DNA of 64,000 nucleotides, taken from contig NZ_FNBM01000007.1 of NCBI RefSeq assembly GCF_900102335.1, positions 176,755 to 240,754 of the forward strand, given 5' to 3'. The notes under the pieces are model-generated. The model did not search any database. It saw nothing but the letters and a program-made list of their open reading frames with translations, and was not told the origin of the DNA. The stretch comes from Phytopseudomonas seleniipraecipitans. GTDB lineage: Bacteria; Pseudomonadota; Gammaproteobacteria; Pseudomonadales; Pseudomonadaceae. Below are positions 1 through 8,267 of this stretch, in pieces; the stretch's first letter is position 1, and every line of letters begins with the position of its first letter. The translations under genes were made by a program, and so were the position numbers.

Positions 1-2
1 GC

Positions 3-95
3 CTGCTGGAGCGTATTCAGATGTCCTGCGTAGGGCGTACCGCAGGGCTGGCAAGGGCGATTGCTGGTATCGCCAAGGTGAAAAATCAGAGCTAA
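3..95 (+). CDS. Possible C-terminal end of a gene entering from the left
   Basis: One frame is open from the window edge to a TAA at 93-95 and encodes a basic, alanine/isoleucine-rich tail ending in KVKNQS. It stops 28 bases before the next start codon, a plausible intergenic distance. Only 30 codons are visible, so no family can be assigned; another frame is also open for 43 codons, so this call is weak. Confidence 0.2.
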   Translation: MLERIQMSCVGRTAGLARAIAGIAKVKNQS

Positions 96-123
96 GTCAG
101 TTCTGTCAGCCGAGGAAGCCGAT

Positions 124-303
124 ATGCTCGTAGCCTTTGATCTTAACCAGAACGACCGCGATGCCCTGCTCCGCCATTGCCAGTCGTTTCAACCGGACTC
201 AGGCGATGCTCGGGAAGATGCACGTCTTGCCGATGCGCTGACAGCTCTTGCCGAAGAACTTGAAAAGTCCAATTTGAAAAGGCCTGAATACCACGGGACA
301 TGA
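124..303 (+). CDS. Small acidic protein of the FDLNxND...ALLRHC type (59 aa)
   Basis: A 59-residue protein starting MLVAFDLNQND, with a good ribosome binding site (gaggaag) six bases before the ATG. It is paralogous to the 56-residue protein at 19429-19599: both share FDLNxND near the N-terminus, then ALLRHC and a glutamate/alanine-rich helix (DAREDxRL...AL.ELAE.L). That conservation between two copies supports real coding despite the short length. No domain is recognised. Alternating charged and hydrophobic residues suggest a helical protein, perhaps a small regulator or partner protein; that is inference. Confidence 0.6.
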   Translation: MLVAFDLNQNDRDALLRHCQSFQPDSGDAREDARLADALTALAEELEKSNLKRPEYHGT

Positions 304-375
304 CCGGAAGCGCAACGTCTTGTGCCTGAACTTAGCGCTCTTCCAAGGCCAGTGATGCAATGCGATGCGTAATTT

Positions 376-657
376 CTAAATTTGAACTGCCGAAACCACC
401 TCAAAGTAGCGATATTTTTTCTTCCTAGCGGCAGCCTTAGCCTCCAATTCCGCAACCAGGCGACTCAGCGTACTCGCGTCATGAACGAACACCTCTAGTT
501 TGCCTTCAAACTCTCTGGATACGTGCATCGTTATCCGCATACGAGGAGGTCTCGCGCGGCTTGAGCTACTAGGTTTTTCAGGTGATACAGCAGCTGCGGA
601 AGAGTCGCCGAAGAGAGCCCTGCGCATCTGCTCTTCGCTAAATGAATCGGTCATCAT
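376..657 (-). CDS. Hypothetical protein, basic C-terminus (about 93 aa)
   Basis: A minus-strand frame with protein-like composition: an acidic start (MMTDSFSEEQMRRALFG), a serine/proline/arginine linker, a beta-rich segment RITMHVSREFEGKLEVFVHD and a lysine-rich helix (KAAARKKKYRYFEVV). The frame is open upstream to 705 with another ATG at about 675; I prefer the double ATG near 657 because the extension is low-complexity, but the ribosome binding site is weak either way. The family is not recognised. It converges on the small gene at 124-303. Confidence 0.45.
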   Translation of the reverse strand: MMTDSFSEEQMRRALFGDSSAAAVSPEKPSSSSRARPPRMRITMHVSREFEGKLEVFVHDASTLSRLVAELEAKAAARKKKYRYFEVVSAVQI

Positions 658-793
658 CAGTCTCGAAAAAGGCATTGAAAGCCCCCAACCAGGGGAGCAA
701 AGCAAGATCAGTAGTTAGCTGAATTTTTTCACTTGCCAGCCAACTGGAGCAAGCTCCCACCACCACCACCCAGCCGCAAACGCTTGACGATAG

Positions 794-809
794 CTGTACA
801 TCCAAACAG
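794..809 (+). promoter_or_regulatory. Candidate LexA (SOS) box
   Basis: CTGTACATCCAAACAG matches the CTGT-N8-ACAG form of gammaproteobacterial LexA sites. It ends 32 bases before the ATG of the XRE-type regulator at 842, where an operator would be expected. The inner eight bases are less AT-alternating than in the strong box at 20360, so affinity may be lower. Confidence 0.5.
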
Positions 810-841
810 TATTTAGGCCCACCCCCAGTTTGGAGCCAAAC

Positions 842-1144
842 ATGAACCCTTTCGTCGATATCCCTCTTTTTCACATGAGCCGAGAGCACTGCATCCAGGC
901 GCGTGCCCGGCTGAACTGGAGTATCTACCAGCTCGCTGAGCAGTCTGGCGTGTCGCCCCTCGCGATCGAGCAGTACGAAAGCGGATTCAGAAAGCTCAAG
1001 CCTATTAGCCTGCAGGCGATTGCGTATGCTTGCGAGGCAAAGGGCATGATGTTCATTCCAGGACACAAGGTGATGTTCGGTGACAACGTGCGCGGTGCAT
1101 GCCCAGATCCGCGCCTCTCGCCCGACTACCACGAGATTGAGTAA
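842..1144 (+). CDS. XRE-family helix-turn-helix regulator (100 aa)
   Basis: The N-terminal half carries a Cro/C1-type helix-turn-helix: QARARLNWSIYQLAEQSGVSP followed by an IEQYESG recognition-helix segment. The tail (IAYACEAKGMMFIPG) resembles the short C-terminal part of single-domain XRE regulators from integrated elements. The ATG at 842 is preferred over an upstream TTG at 830 because a tggag sequence lies six bases before it. The next gene begins five bases after the stop, so the two are probably co-transcribed. A candidate LexA box upstream suggests DNA-damage control. Target genes are unknown. Confidence 0.75.
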   Translation: MNPFVDIPLFHMSREHCIQARARLNWSIYQLAEQSGVSPLAIEQYESGFRKLKPISLQAIAYACEAKGMMFIPGHKVMFGDNVRGACPDPRLSPDYHEIE

Positions 1145-1149
1145 CTACG

Positions 1150-1464
1150 ATGTCCCTGGAGCCGTTAACACCCTACGAGGTCTACGAGATCCTTCGCGAC
1201 ATCGCGCAGGGAACACGCATCATGCGGCGTCGAAGCCAGCTGACGTGGGACGAGGTCTATTGCGGCCTGATGGGCATTGAAGTTGATGGCTGGACGATCA
1301 CCTTCTACAACGATTGTGGCTTCTTGAGCTACTGCAACAGCTGTAATGACCCAGACGGTCGGGCCTTTGACTTCGAGGCGCTTCTCCCCCAGGGTAAAGA
1401 CCCCGTCGAGCTGATGAGTAACTGGGAGCACGACCAGCTCGAAAAGCTCCTCGCAACAGCTTGA
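1150..1464 (+). CDS. Small acidic protein, DUF7693-like (104 aa)
   Basis: A 104-residue protein with a distinctive core: LTPYEVYEILRDIAQGTRIMRRR, TWDEVYCGLMGIEVDGWTI, then FYNDCGFLSYCNSCNDPDGR with three cysteines, and a C-terminal WEHDQLEKLL helix. From memory this matches small proteins of Pseudomonas accessory regions grouped as DUF7693, often beside XRE regulators; I could not confirm that with a search. It lies five bases after the XRE gene and is probably in the same transcript. The function is unknown. Confidence 0.7.
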   Translation: MSLEPLTPYEVYEILRDIAQGTRIMRRRSQLTWDEVYCGLMGIEVDGWTITFYNDCGFLSYCNSCNDPDGRAFDFEALLPQGKDPVELMSNWEHDQLEKLLATA

Positions 1465-1521
1465 GTACGATGCTAGCAACGAACGACGTTGCAGCCTGGC
1501 TCTCCCCAATTCAAAAGCCGG

Positions 1522-1926
1522 CTATGGTGGTGAGCCAAGTCCCGACGTTGTTGATCTGCTTAGCGCTTTTTCGTTGATTTCACGAATTATCTTGCCCATT
1601 ACTGTATCGAGCTGACCCTCTTCCAGTGCGGCATCGATGATCGCCTGACCGGCCTCCCTTTCGCCCCAGTACTCGTCAACGACGTCGTGCGAAGCATCGG
1701 CATACCTGTAGACATATTTATTCAACAAGATGCCCGGGACGCGGCCCACGGTAAACGTGAGATTCGAACGACCAAAGCGCTCAACGAAACAGCGCAGCAG
1801 TGCAGTGACTTCTAGAAATCGCCCATCGAACGCTAATTCTTGAATCGCCTTAATGGCGGGCATGCTCGCACTTTCACCATCCCAGTGCTCAAGGGCCTCA
1901 ATTAATATCTCTTGTAATGGGCGCAT
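1522..1926 (-). CDS. Hypothetical protein (134 aa), last gene of the NTPase/RT block
   Basis: Starts MRPLQEILIEALEHWDGE and is helical and acidic, with segments AIKAIQELAFDGRFLEVTALLRCFVERFG and DVVDEYWGEREAGQAIIDAALEEGQLD. The second of two ATGs is chosen because a GAGAGG sequence lies five bases before it. It follows the beta-flower gene on the same strand by 63 bases, so it could be the last member of that transcript or an independent gene. No family is recognised. The helical repeats hint at a protein-protein interaction role, which is speculative. Confidence 0.6.
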   Translation of the reverse strand: MRPLQEILIEALEHWDGESASMPAIKAIQELAFDGRFLEVTALLRCFVERFGRSNLTFTVGRVPGILLNKYVYRYADASHDVVDEYWGEREAGQAIIDAALEEGQLDTVMGKIIREINEKALSRSTTSGLGSPP

Positions 1927-1989
1927 CATAACCTCTCAAGTACTCCTAGCTCGCCGAGGGCTATTCGTCGACGCTGCCAGGATGAATAG

Positions 1990-2304
1990 TCAAGTGTCCT
2001 TAAACTCGGCCAAGGCATCAATCCACCCCGACCTTTTGATTTTCCCCACACGATTTACCCGGCGCACGGGTGTGACGGGCGTAACGGGTGTCATACGGGC
2101 TACCTTTGATACGGGGGTCACCATAGAGGTTCGCCGAAGTACGTAGTTCTCGCTAACGAGCTCTCCTAGAAAGCTTCCATTGGCACGCCATACCCTACCG
2201 TCATCCGCCACCCACCCCAGGTACTTTGAGTCAGCACTAAAGAAACGCCCCGCACTGTTCAGGAATCCAAAGTACTCACCACTCCAACGATAGATCGGGG
2301 TCAT
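1990..2304 (-). CDS. 4-fold beta-flower-like protein with proline-valine repeats (104 aa)
   Basis: The first 60 residues contain short repeated beta motifs: IYRWSGEYFGFLNSAGRFF, SADSKYLGWVADDGRVW, ANGSFLGELVSENYVLRR. This pattern (x-G-x-Y/F-L-G with alternating aromatic strands) resembles the 4-fold beta flower domain; assignment is by eye. A linker with tandem VTPVTPVTPV follows, encoded by near-identical 9-base repeats at about 2069-2095, then a basic tail. The ATG at 2304 is chosen because AAGGAGG sits four bases upstream. Only 26 bases separate it from the RT-protease stop, so co-transcription is likely and a role as accessory factor or substrate of that system is plausible. Confidence 0.65.
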   Translation of the reverse strand: MTPIYRWSGEYFGFLNSAGRFFSADSKYLGWVADDGRVWRANGSFLGELVSENYVLRRTSMVTPVSKVARMTPVTPVTPVRRVNRVGKIKRSGWIDALAEFKDT

Positions 2305-2330
2305 CACGCCTCCTTAATGGGTATCAGGAC

Positions 2331-4085
2331 TCAAGGTGCACACTTCAAAAGCAACCGAGTATGACCAGTCTTCGATAGCGGTTTAAATTTATCACCTGCA
2401 AGAAGATCATGTACCCTGCGCGCCAACCCAAAAGCTGGCCTGGATATAAAACGAGTCAGTGAATCAATTGGAATAAATCCATACAGTGCTGCTTGCAAGT
2501 TATTAACCGAGCCCCGCGAAGCGATACCAATCACTTCCATTGAATCATTAAAGATCGGGCCACCACTATTACCTTCAATTAGCGGCATATCTACCAACCA
2601 AAGATCTATATCCACTTGCCGCCGTAGTTGAGTAGTACTGCCTTTTGTAATGTAGTGCGCGGAGCCGTCTCTGTACTTTGGAAAGCCAATAGATAAAACA
2701 GGATCCATTGCACGAATGATGTGCTTATCGGCTTTTTGTAGATGTGGGATATTTTTAAATTCTGGCCCTGGATAGAAAACTGCAAGATCTGATTTCAGAT
2801 CTGAGAATATCAGCTCTGCTGTGTAGCTTCTTTCATCACCCGCACGCTTGAAGCTAATGACGTGTGAAGCGAGTGCATGCGTGGCACCACTTACAACGTG
2901 CTGATTTGTAACAAGCCCAACGCCCTCCAACAGAAAGGCTGTGCCTTGGCTGTCATCAAGGATATTGGTCACAACAAAAATCGAATTGCCAAGAATTTCT
3001 TCTGGTGTTTTCTTGAACTCTATATTCTCTTTACCCAAGGCAACTGTAAAATCATAGGCTAGTTTTCTATAAACGTTATCACTGCGCCCCCGGATCATTT
3101 GTATATAGTTCAGCCGGCCTTTAACAACCTTGATGAAGAAATCACCTGCATTAGACTTGACCCTAGCCAACTGCCGTTCCGGAACGATTTGCTTTGTTTG
3201 TGCCAGAATTTCCAGATACCTAGCCTCAGCCTGCGCCGGCCCGTAGCGCTTCATCGCATTAATCATTGAGCTCGTAAGACGCACAAACTCCCGAGGAACA
3301 TTCGGTAGTTTGTTAACAACCAGCCCGGTCACCATCTGGCGCTGAGAGCGATGCTGGAGACGAGTTTTATCAGAATTGATCGCGAACCCATTCGTTTTTA
3401 TGAGTGTTTCAAGTGCTTGCCCGGGGATTACTCTCCCATCCTCAGAAATCTCTACTATTTCTTTTGGAAGATGGCGCAACCTGCTTGTAAAAGAAAAAGA
3501 TATGTCATCAGCATAACGCGTCATGTGGCATTTTTGGGCTTTAGCCAACGTTTGCAGTTGCGCATCTAGCCTACGGCATATCATGTTAGATATTAACGGC
3601 GATGTGGGGGCGCCTTGAGCTAGTTTATTTTCACAACAGCAGATTTGAGCCATTACTGTCGCGACATTATACGCAGCATTAAAAGGAGCAGCCATGAAGA
3701 GGTTTCTAACACGACCGAAGTGAATACTCTCAAAGAAGTTCTTGAGGTCTATATTAAAAACGTAATTCTTTCCGACATGCATTTGGCCATTTGTCTTTAT
3801 GCTACGCCCCTTAATGAATCCATGACTCGAAGACTTGGGCGTATAAAATTCTTCCAGATGCGAGAGCAATCTATGCTGAAGCATCTTCGTAACCTTCTTC
3901 GGAGCTTTTATAGATCTAAGTGAGCCATCTTTCTTCGATATAGTAAAGCTCACGTAGTGGCTTGAACTTTTCTTATAAAGAAACTTTAGAAGCTTATCCT
4001 GATCGACTTGAAGCAGCTTACAAAAACTCGAAAGACTTTGAAATTTAGAAAAAGCAAGATCTTTAGATAAAAAATCAAGAGTCAT
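2331..4085 (-). CDS. Retron-type reverse transcriptase fused to trypsin-like serine protease (584 aa)
   Basis: Residues about 30-340 form a reverse transcriptase: NIDLKNFFES (motif A, 111-120), QGAPTSP (157-163), catalytic YADD (191-194) and the retron-characteristic VTG triplet (252-254). Residues about 365-555 form a trypsin-like protease: GTAFLL with NQHVV (His396), SDLAVF (Asp433) and EGNSGGP (Ser507), so both active sites look intact. Retron RTs make branched RNA-DNA molecules from an adjacent non-coding RNA and act as anti-phage modules; protease fusions are known among retron-like RTs. The upstream 291-nt gap could encode the RNA. The NTPase upstream and beta-flower gene downstream are on the same strand. 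Which protein is cleaved is unknown. Confidence 0.88.
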   Translation of the reverse strand: MTLDFLSKDLAFSKFQSLSSFCKLLQVDQDKLLKFLYKKSSSHYVSFTISKKDGSLRSIKAPKKVTKMLQHRLLSHLEEFYTPKSSSHGFIKGRSIKTNGQMHVGKNYVFNIDLKNFFESIHFGRVRNLFMAAPFNAAYNVATVMAQICCCENKLAQGAPTSPLISNMICRRLDAQLQTLAKAQKCHMTRYADDISFSFTSRLRHLPKEIVEISEDGRVIPGQALETLIKTNGFAINSDKTRLQHRSQRQMVTGLVVNKLPNVPREFVRLTSSMINAMKRYGPAQAEARYLEILAQTKQIVPERQLARVKSNAGDFFIKVVKGRLNYIQMIRGRSDNVYRKLAYDFTVALGKENIEFKKTPEEILGNSIFVVTNILDDSQGTAFLLEGVGLVTNQHVVSGATHALASHVISFKRAGDERSYTAELIFSDLKSDLAVFYPGPEFKNIPHLQKADKHIIRAMDPVLSIGFPKYRDGSAHYITKGSTTQLRRQVDIDLWLVDMPLIEGNSGGPIFNDSMEVIGIASRGSVNNLQAALYGFIPIDSLTRFISRPAFGLARRVHDLLAGDKFKPLSKTGHTRLLLKCAP

Positions 4086-4376
4086 AATGGTAACCGGGAG
4101 TCAGGGCAATTTTCTCTTTTACCCACATTGCCAATTCGTAACCCACTGTGAGAACGTAACGGGCAAAGCCCCCCTTACATTAGCCGCCGCATATAGTCAG
4201 CAGAAAGTTAAATTGGGCCCTGCCCCCGGCTGCTAATTTAATACCACGACCGAACATAGGGGTCAACCATTTGATAAGTCGGTGAGCCTCGACAACAGCC
4301 ATAACGCTTGAGGTATGGCTGAGTTCTATCCCCATTAACCATGGCACATATCGGCCAAAGTTGAAGACCACGACGG
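4086..4376 (-). ncRNA. Candidate retron msr-msd RNA between NTPase and RT
   Basis: This 291-base gap lies directly upstream of the RT start, where retron RNAs are encoded. On the minus strand it contains an 8-bp stem with a 10-nt loop (CAGCCATA/TATGGCTG, 4296-4321), a 7-bp TTAAATT/AATTTAA stem enclosing a GGGC/GCCC stem (4208-4241), and a 6-bp GGCAAT/ATTGCC hairpin (4105-4132). Short msr stems followed by a longer msd hairpin are typical of retrons. I could not identify the flanking a1/a2 repeats or the branching guanosine with confidence, so boundaries are those of the gap. Confidence 0.4.
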
Positions 4377-7300
4377 TCAATTGTCTCCCAAAAGGAATTT
4401 CATGAACCCCTTTTTATAGGTGTTAACCCGGAGAGTCACGCCATCATCAGATACAGACGAAATGATGTCTCTTTGGTCAAGCGCCTTAACAAAGGCTAGA
4501 TGTCTCTCAGTGCGCTCGATCTTCTGTCGTACATTAGGTTTGACGAAATTACAGTACGGTTCAGGGGCTGCTTTTAACGCGTCAGCAACCTGCTGATCCG
4601 TTAAGTTTCCGACAAAATTCATAAGTATCCCTGTCCCTACGCCATCCCCTGCAGCATTAGCCAGGCAGTAAGCAACTGCTTCCTTGCTATACCCTCCCGT
4701 TGATATAGCTAGACGTGAGAAAAACCTTGAGACCTCGCGTAGAGCTTTTGCATTGGACTGAATTTCTTCAAGAGAGATCGACTTAACTATTTCGCTTTTC
4801 TGACCCTCATTAACAGTAGAGAGGAGCAGAATTTTGACATCAACCCCAACTGGGTAAATATCAGTTTTCCCTAAGTACAAATCAAAGCTATTTCTTATCA
4901 GCGCCGCTCTCAACTCGACTGATTCGGATGTGCTTGGAAAAGACTCCTCATTGAGTCGGACAATTCGGAGACCGGCAAGGATCATCCGCCGGTCAGTCGG
5001 TAGGCCTGATGGAAATGACTTATAGTGATAAGGAATACTCGCACATATCCTTGCGAAATTAGCCATACTGATTGTCGTATTTGAAGTTAGCGCCAAACAA
5101 AATGCTTGAACAATACTTGCATCATCCTTGGGAATCTGGATCTTGGATTGCGAGAGATTAGTAGCCAGAACTTCATTATCAAGGCTTTTAATCAACCGAT
5201 CCTTTTCGCAGTCCTCATGAGAAAAATAATTTAGGATGTTCTCCCAATTGACGATAATGCCACCATTGAAAAACATCTCACCCCACATGCTTCTAGGGAT
5301 ATTTTCAAAATCACAAAAGACATGATCCTGCTTCAATGCAAATCGAATCGCTAATTCACTGTCCACATCAGGGTGATTCATAACCTCAACGATCGACTCC
5401 TCCGACTCGGAAACGTTGCTCTCTAGAGCAAGAGCCACGTCTTCCAAGTACCAATCAATATTATCAAACACGTATTTTATCAGTGGCGAACCACCCTGAG
5501 TCTTGATCGCGGTATAGTTCGCGATCCGGCAGTCTACAATTCTGCCATCTTGGTTACTATTGCCACCTGGAAATTTTTCCAAGACAAGGCTCACGCTCTC
5601 ACTATTGAGCAAGTACAAACTGTTCTCGTAAACGTAGGAAAATAGTTTTGGGAGGCCTTCGATTGTTTTGATGTCAGCAATCTTCACAGACATAAGTGCC
5701 AATGCAGAATAGCCGCTATCAAAGTTGATATTCTCCGAAAAGATTGCCTGAGCATTTTTCGATAAATAACTAGACAATTTCGAAGCCGTGTTCATATGCT
5801 GGGCGAGATAGACCGGAGGAACGAAGGACAATATCCTTGCAACATGTTTATTAGCTTGATCGCTGTCTAAGGCGATAGTGGCATACTGAGGCCAACTCTC
5901 GGCTAGCGCTAACGTTAACTTGTCGACTGCGCGCCCTGACATCCAATACGCCGAAAAGAAATCTTCAGACTCTGCAAAGCGTTTTGACAAGTAGCCTAAG
6001 GCGCTCTGAATCTTGGAGGCATTAGTATGAGGTGTGACTAGCAGATGATCCATTAGCATGACATTCAGCACATACACAGCCCCAAAGTCCTCTTCACGCA
6101 TTTCCGCGATCACTTCAGCAGGTGTGTCGATCTGAGTGTTGGGATCAAGTGATCGGAAGTCACGAATTGCTTGGATATAATTCCAGTCATTGCGAGACAT
6201 CCGACCTTCGTGAAAAATCGATATATACAGATGATATGTTTCATCTAGATACCCATTTTTAATCAGGTAACCTAGCAACCTTGAATCGTTGATCCCATGC
6301 TCAAGTGCTACAACGTCGATTTCTACGTCTGCCCCGCCAATAAGCTCTCTAAGCGGTTTTCTCGCAAGCTCTGACTTCCTCCACTTAAGCGCTTCAATTT
6401 CAGAGTTCAACTTATGCCGCTGCTGTATATTTTTAGCATTTACCCTTTCATATCTATCTTCAAACTTGAGCCCCGGTGATACTGCTTGCTCAAGTTCCCG
6501 AAACGAGCTGTCGATATTAACATCCTGCAGCTGATATTGGTAATAGCGCGGAGTGTATACCTTCGCCTGAACTCGGATACTTTTCTCGCCAAAAATCTTC
6601 CTAAAATTTTGCCAATTTAGAAGCTCTTCATAAGGCATTACACTATCGCCAGAATATATACCTACAATCCAATTGTCTTGGTAATTTCCGCACAAATGCC
6701 CCCAAAATATCCGAACCATATCTTCGCAAGCGACACAAACCTCACCCTCTGAACTTGCAACCAACTTCTTAAGCCGCTCGATATCCTCATCGATTTGAGA
6801 CGACGCAGCCGCAATAACCGACACCCGCTGATCTACGATACGGTAAAGAGCACCTTTGCCATGATGAAGCTCTTCAAAATCTTTTGGATACGTATTCTTA
6901 TAAACGATCATAGAAAGCAATTTTTCTAGGTTCGGATCTCCACCCACTTTGCCCCGATAAACCAAAAATTCATTGCTTATATTTTTAATCAACCGAAAAT
7001 CATCAAGATACAGCGATACCTCGCTAAGGAATCTAGAGCCAATTCCAATCTCAGCCCCCTTCGGCGAGATACACTCCGCAAACATTTCACGCGAATTTGA
7101 ATTGTTTATAATTGGAATAATTGGTGTTATAAAATCAAAAAACTTCGCCCTATCCTTATTGAGAAAAACGTCATCTTTGATTGCATACAAAAACTTTAAA
7201 GGCTGAGCAATCTTGAGCCTATGCAAGAAACTGCGGCGCTTCGGGCGATCATTAATAATCTTATTAATTTCTCGAAGCTTGATGAAAATCTCAGGACTGC

Positions 7301-8117
7301 CAAACCGGTCAAGATCCTCGAAGATGACGGCGTCATAATTATTTTCCTCGAAGAAATATATGATTTCATCAAGGTGCTTATTGAGGATCGAACTTTCAGG
7401 AGTTTTATCAAGTTCAACCTCACCATTTTGAAGTGAGAGCCTCTTGACCGACAAGGAGTGAGAGGCTTTATGGGCACGGGATATCAGCTGCGCGAAGTAT
7501 GCGACTACGTACAAAGAAATGAATATCCATAACGGCTCTAAAGCACCCAATGACGGCGTAGCCAGAAGCTTATCTTTCTCGTGGTAGAGTAGCCCGCAGG
7601 CAACGATCCAGCCTGTGAAGCAGATTGCATTTATGCTCAGCCATTGCGGCTTGGAGATCCTTTTGAATCTCGAATATGGCAAGGTACTGCTATCCGTGCC
7701 ATATAACATTTGCTGCAAAATACTGCGTTCAATTTTCACAGTAACTTCGTCTGCTGGAGGCTCAACCCCTGGCGCATTGACTACGTTAGGATCACTGAAT
7801 GTAGCGAGCGAGACATTCAAGAACCGATAGTGCTTATTTTTCTCATAGGTCTTTATTACACTTGTCTTGCCTGAGCCATAGGGGCCTGTAAGAGCGATGT
7901 TTCTGATAGCAGCATTCTGCATCGCGAAATCTAATGCCTTTCCATATAGGCCATCGGGATCCGCACTATCGACGGGTGCAAGATCAAAAAATCTTTCATC
8001 AGTCGGTTGCTCATACTTTAAATACCAACAGACGCGCTTGAATGCTTTGGTGCCAAAGATCTTACGTAACACTGGCTCAAGATATTTCAATTTTTTCGTC
8101 CTTGAGATCATCCGCAT
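4377..8117 (-). CDS. Large membrane-anchored P-loop NTPase, YobI-like (1246 aa)
   Basis: A Walker A motif (GPYGSGKTS, residues 78-86) is followed by two hydrophobic segments (about 160-178 and 193-212) inserted before the Walker B motif (AVIFEDLDRFG, about 263-273). A P-loop domain interrupted by a transmembrane hairpin with an FEDLDRF Walker B matches YobI/KAP-like NTPases, a group linked to bacterial conflict systems. The remaining 900 residues are long, mostly helical and unassigned, possibly a sensor or repeat scaffold. An in-frame stop immediately before fixes the start at 8117 or the ATG six bases downstream; no clear ribosome binding site is present and a palindrome covers that position. 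The RT-protease lies downstream. Confidence 0.8.
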   Translation of the reverse strand: MRMISRTKKLKYLEPVLRKIFGTKAFKRVCWYLKYEQPTDERFFDLAPVDSADPDGLYGKALDFAMQNAAIRNIALTGPYGSGKTSVIKTYEKNKHYRFLNVSLATFSDPNVVNAPGVEPPADEVTVKIERSILQQMLYGTDSSTLPYSRFKRISKPQWLSINAICFTGWIVACGLLYHEKDKLLATPSLGALEPLWIFISLYVVAYFAQLISRAHKASHSLSVKRLSLQNGEVELDKTPESSILNKHLDEIIYFFEENNYDAVIFEDLDRFGSPEIFIKLREINKIINDRPKRRSFLHRLKIAQPLKFLYAIKDDVFLNKDRAKFFDFITPIIPIINNSNSREMFAECISPKGAEIGIGSRFLSEVSLYLDDFRLIKNISNEFLVYRGKVGGDPNLEKLLSMIVYKNTYPKDFEELHHGKGALYRIVDQRVSVIAAASSQIDEDIERLKKLVASSEGEVCVACEDMVRIFWGHLCGNYQDNWIVGIYSGDSVMPYEELLNWQNFRKIFGEKSIRVQAKVYTPRYYQYQLQDVNIDSSFRELEQAVSPGLKFEDRYERVNAKNIQQRHKLNSEIEALKWRKSELARKPLRELIGGADVEIDVVALEHGINDSRLLGYLIKNGYLDETYHLYISIFHEGRMSRNDWNYIQAIRDFRSLDPNTQIDTPAEVIAEMREEDFGAVYVLNVMLMDHLLVTPHTNASKIQSALGYLSKRFAESEDFFSAYWMSGRAVDKLTLALAESWPQYATIALDSDQANKHVARILSFVPPVYLAQHMNTASKLSSYLSKNAQAIFSENINFDSGYSALALMSVKIADIKTIEGLPKLFSYVYENSLYLLNSESVSLVLEKFPGGNSNQDGRIVDCRIANYTAIKTQGGSPLIKYVFDNIDWYLEDVALALESNVSESEESIVEVMNHPDVDSELAIRFALKQDHVFCDFENIPRSMWGEMFFNGGIIVNWENILNYFSHEDCEKDRLIKSLDNEVLATNLSQSKIQIPKDDASIVQAFCLALTSNTTISMANFARICASIPYHYKSFPSGLPTDRRMILAGLRIVRLNEESFPSTSESVELRAALIRNSFDLYLGKTDIYPVGVDVKILLLSTVNEGQKSEIVKSISLEEIQSNAKALREVSRFFSRLAISTGGYSKEAVAYCLANAAGDGVGTGILMNFVGNLTDQQVADALKAAPEPYCNFVKPNVRQKIERTERHLAFVKALDQRDIISSVSDDGVTLRVNTYKKGFMKFLLGDN

Positions 8118-8118
8118 A

Positions 8119-8138
8119 GCTCATGCCAGGGCATGAGC
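8119..8138. repeat. 20-bp inverted repeat just before the NTPase start codon
   Basis: GCTCATGCC and GGCATGAGC form perfect 9-base arms around a 2-base centre, ending one base from the NTPase ATG. It occupies the place of the ribosome binding site on the minus strand, so it could be a repressor operator or an RNA hairpin limiting translation. Confidence 0.6.
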
Positions 8139-8267
8139 CGCTGATTAGCGATTGGCTAAGTGGCATTATGCCTTCTTTCTTAAGTTGCATTGCATAACAA
8201 TCTATCCGGGACGAACTGCAGTTTTTTCTCGGTGCAGGCTCGATGGGCGGGCCAGAACACCTCTCCC

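Noticed and set aside
638..1132. 164-codon minus-strand frame
   Set aside because: Covers the XRE gene, which has a good ribosome binding site and a recognised HTH.
4180..4380. 66-codon minus-strand frame starting with TTG and overlapping the NTPase stop
   Set aside because: It lies over the candidate retron RNA, has a weak start and no recognisable features; hairpin structure explains the region better. A real small protein cannot be excluded.
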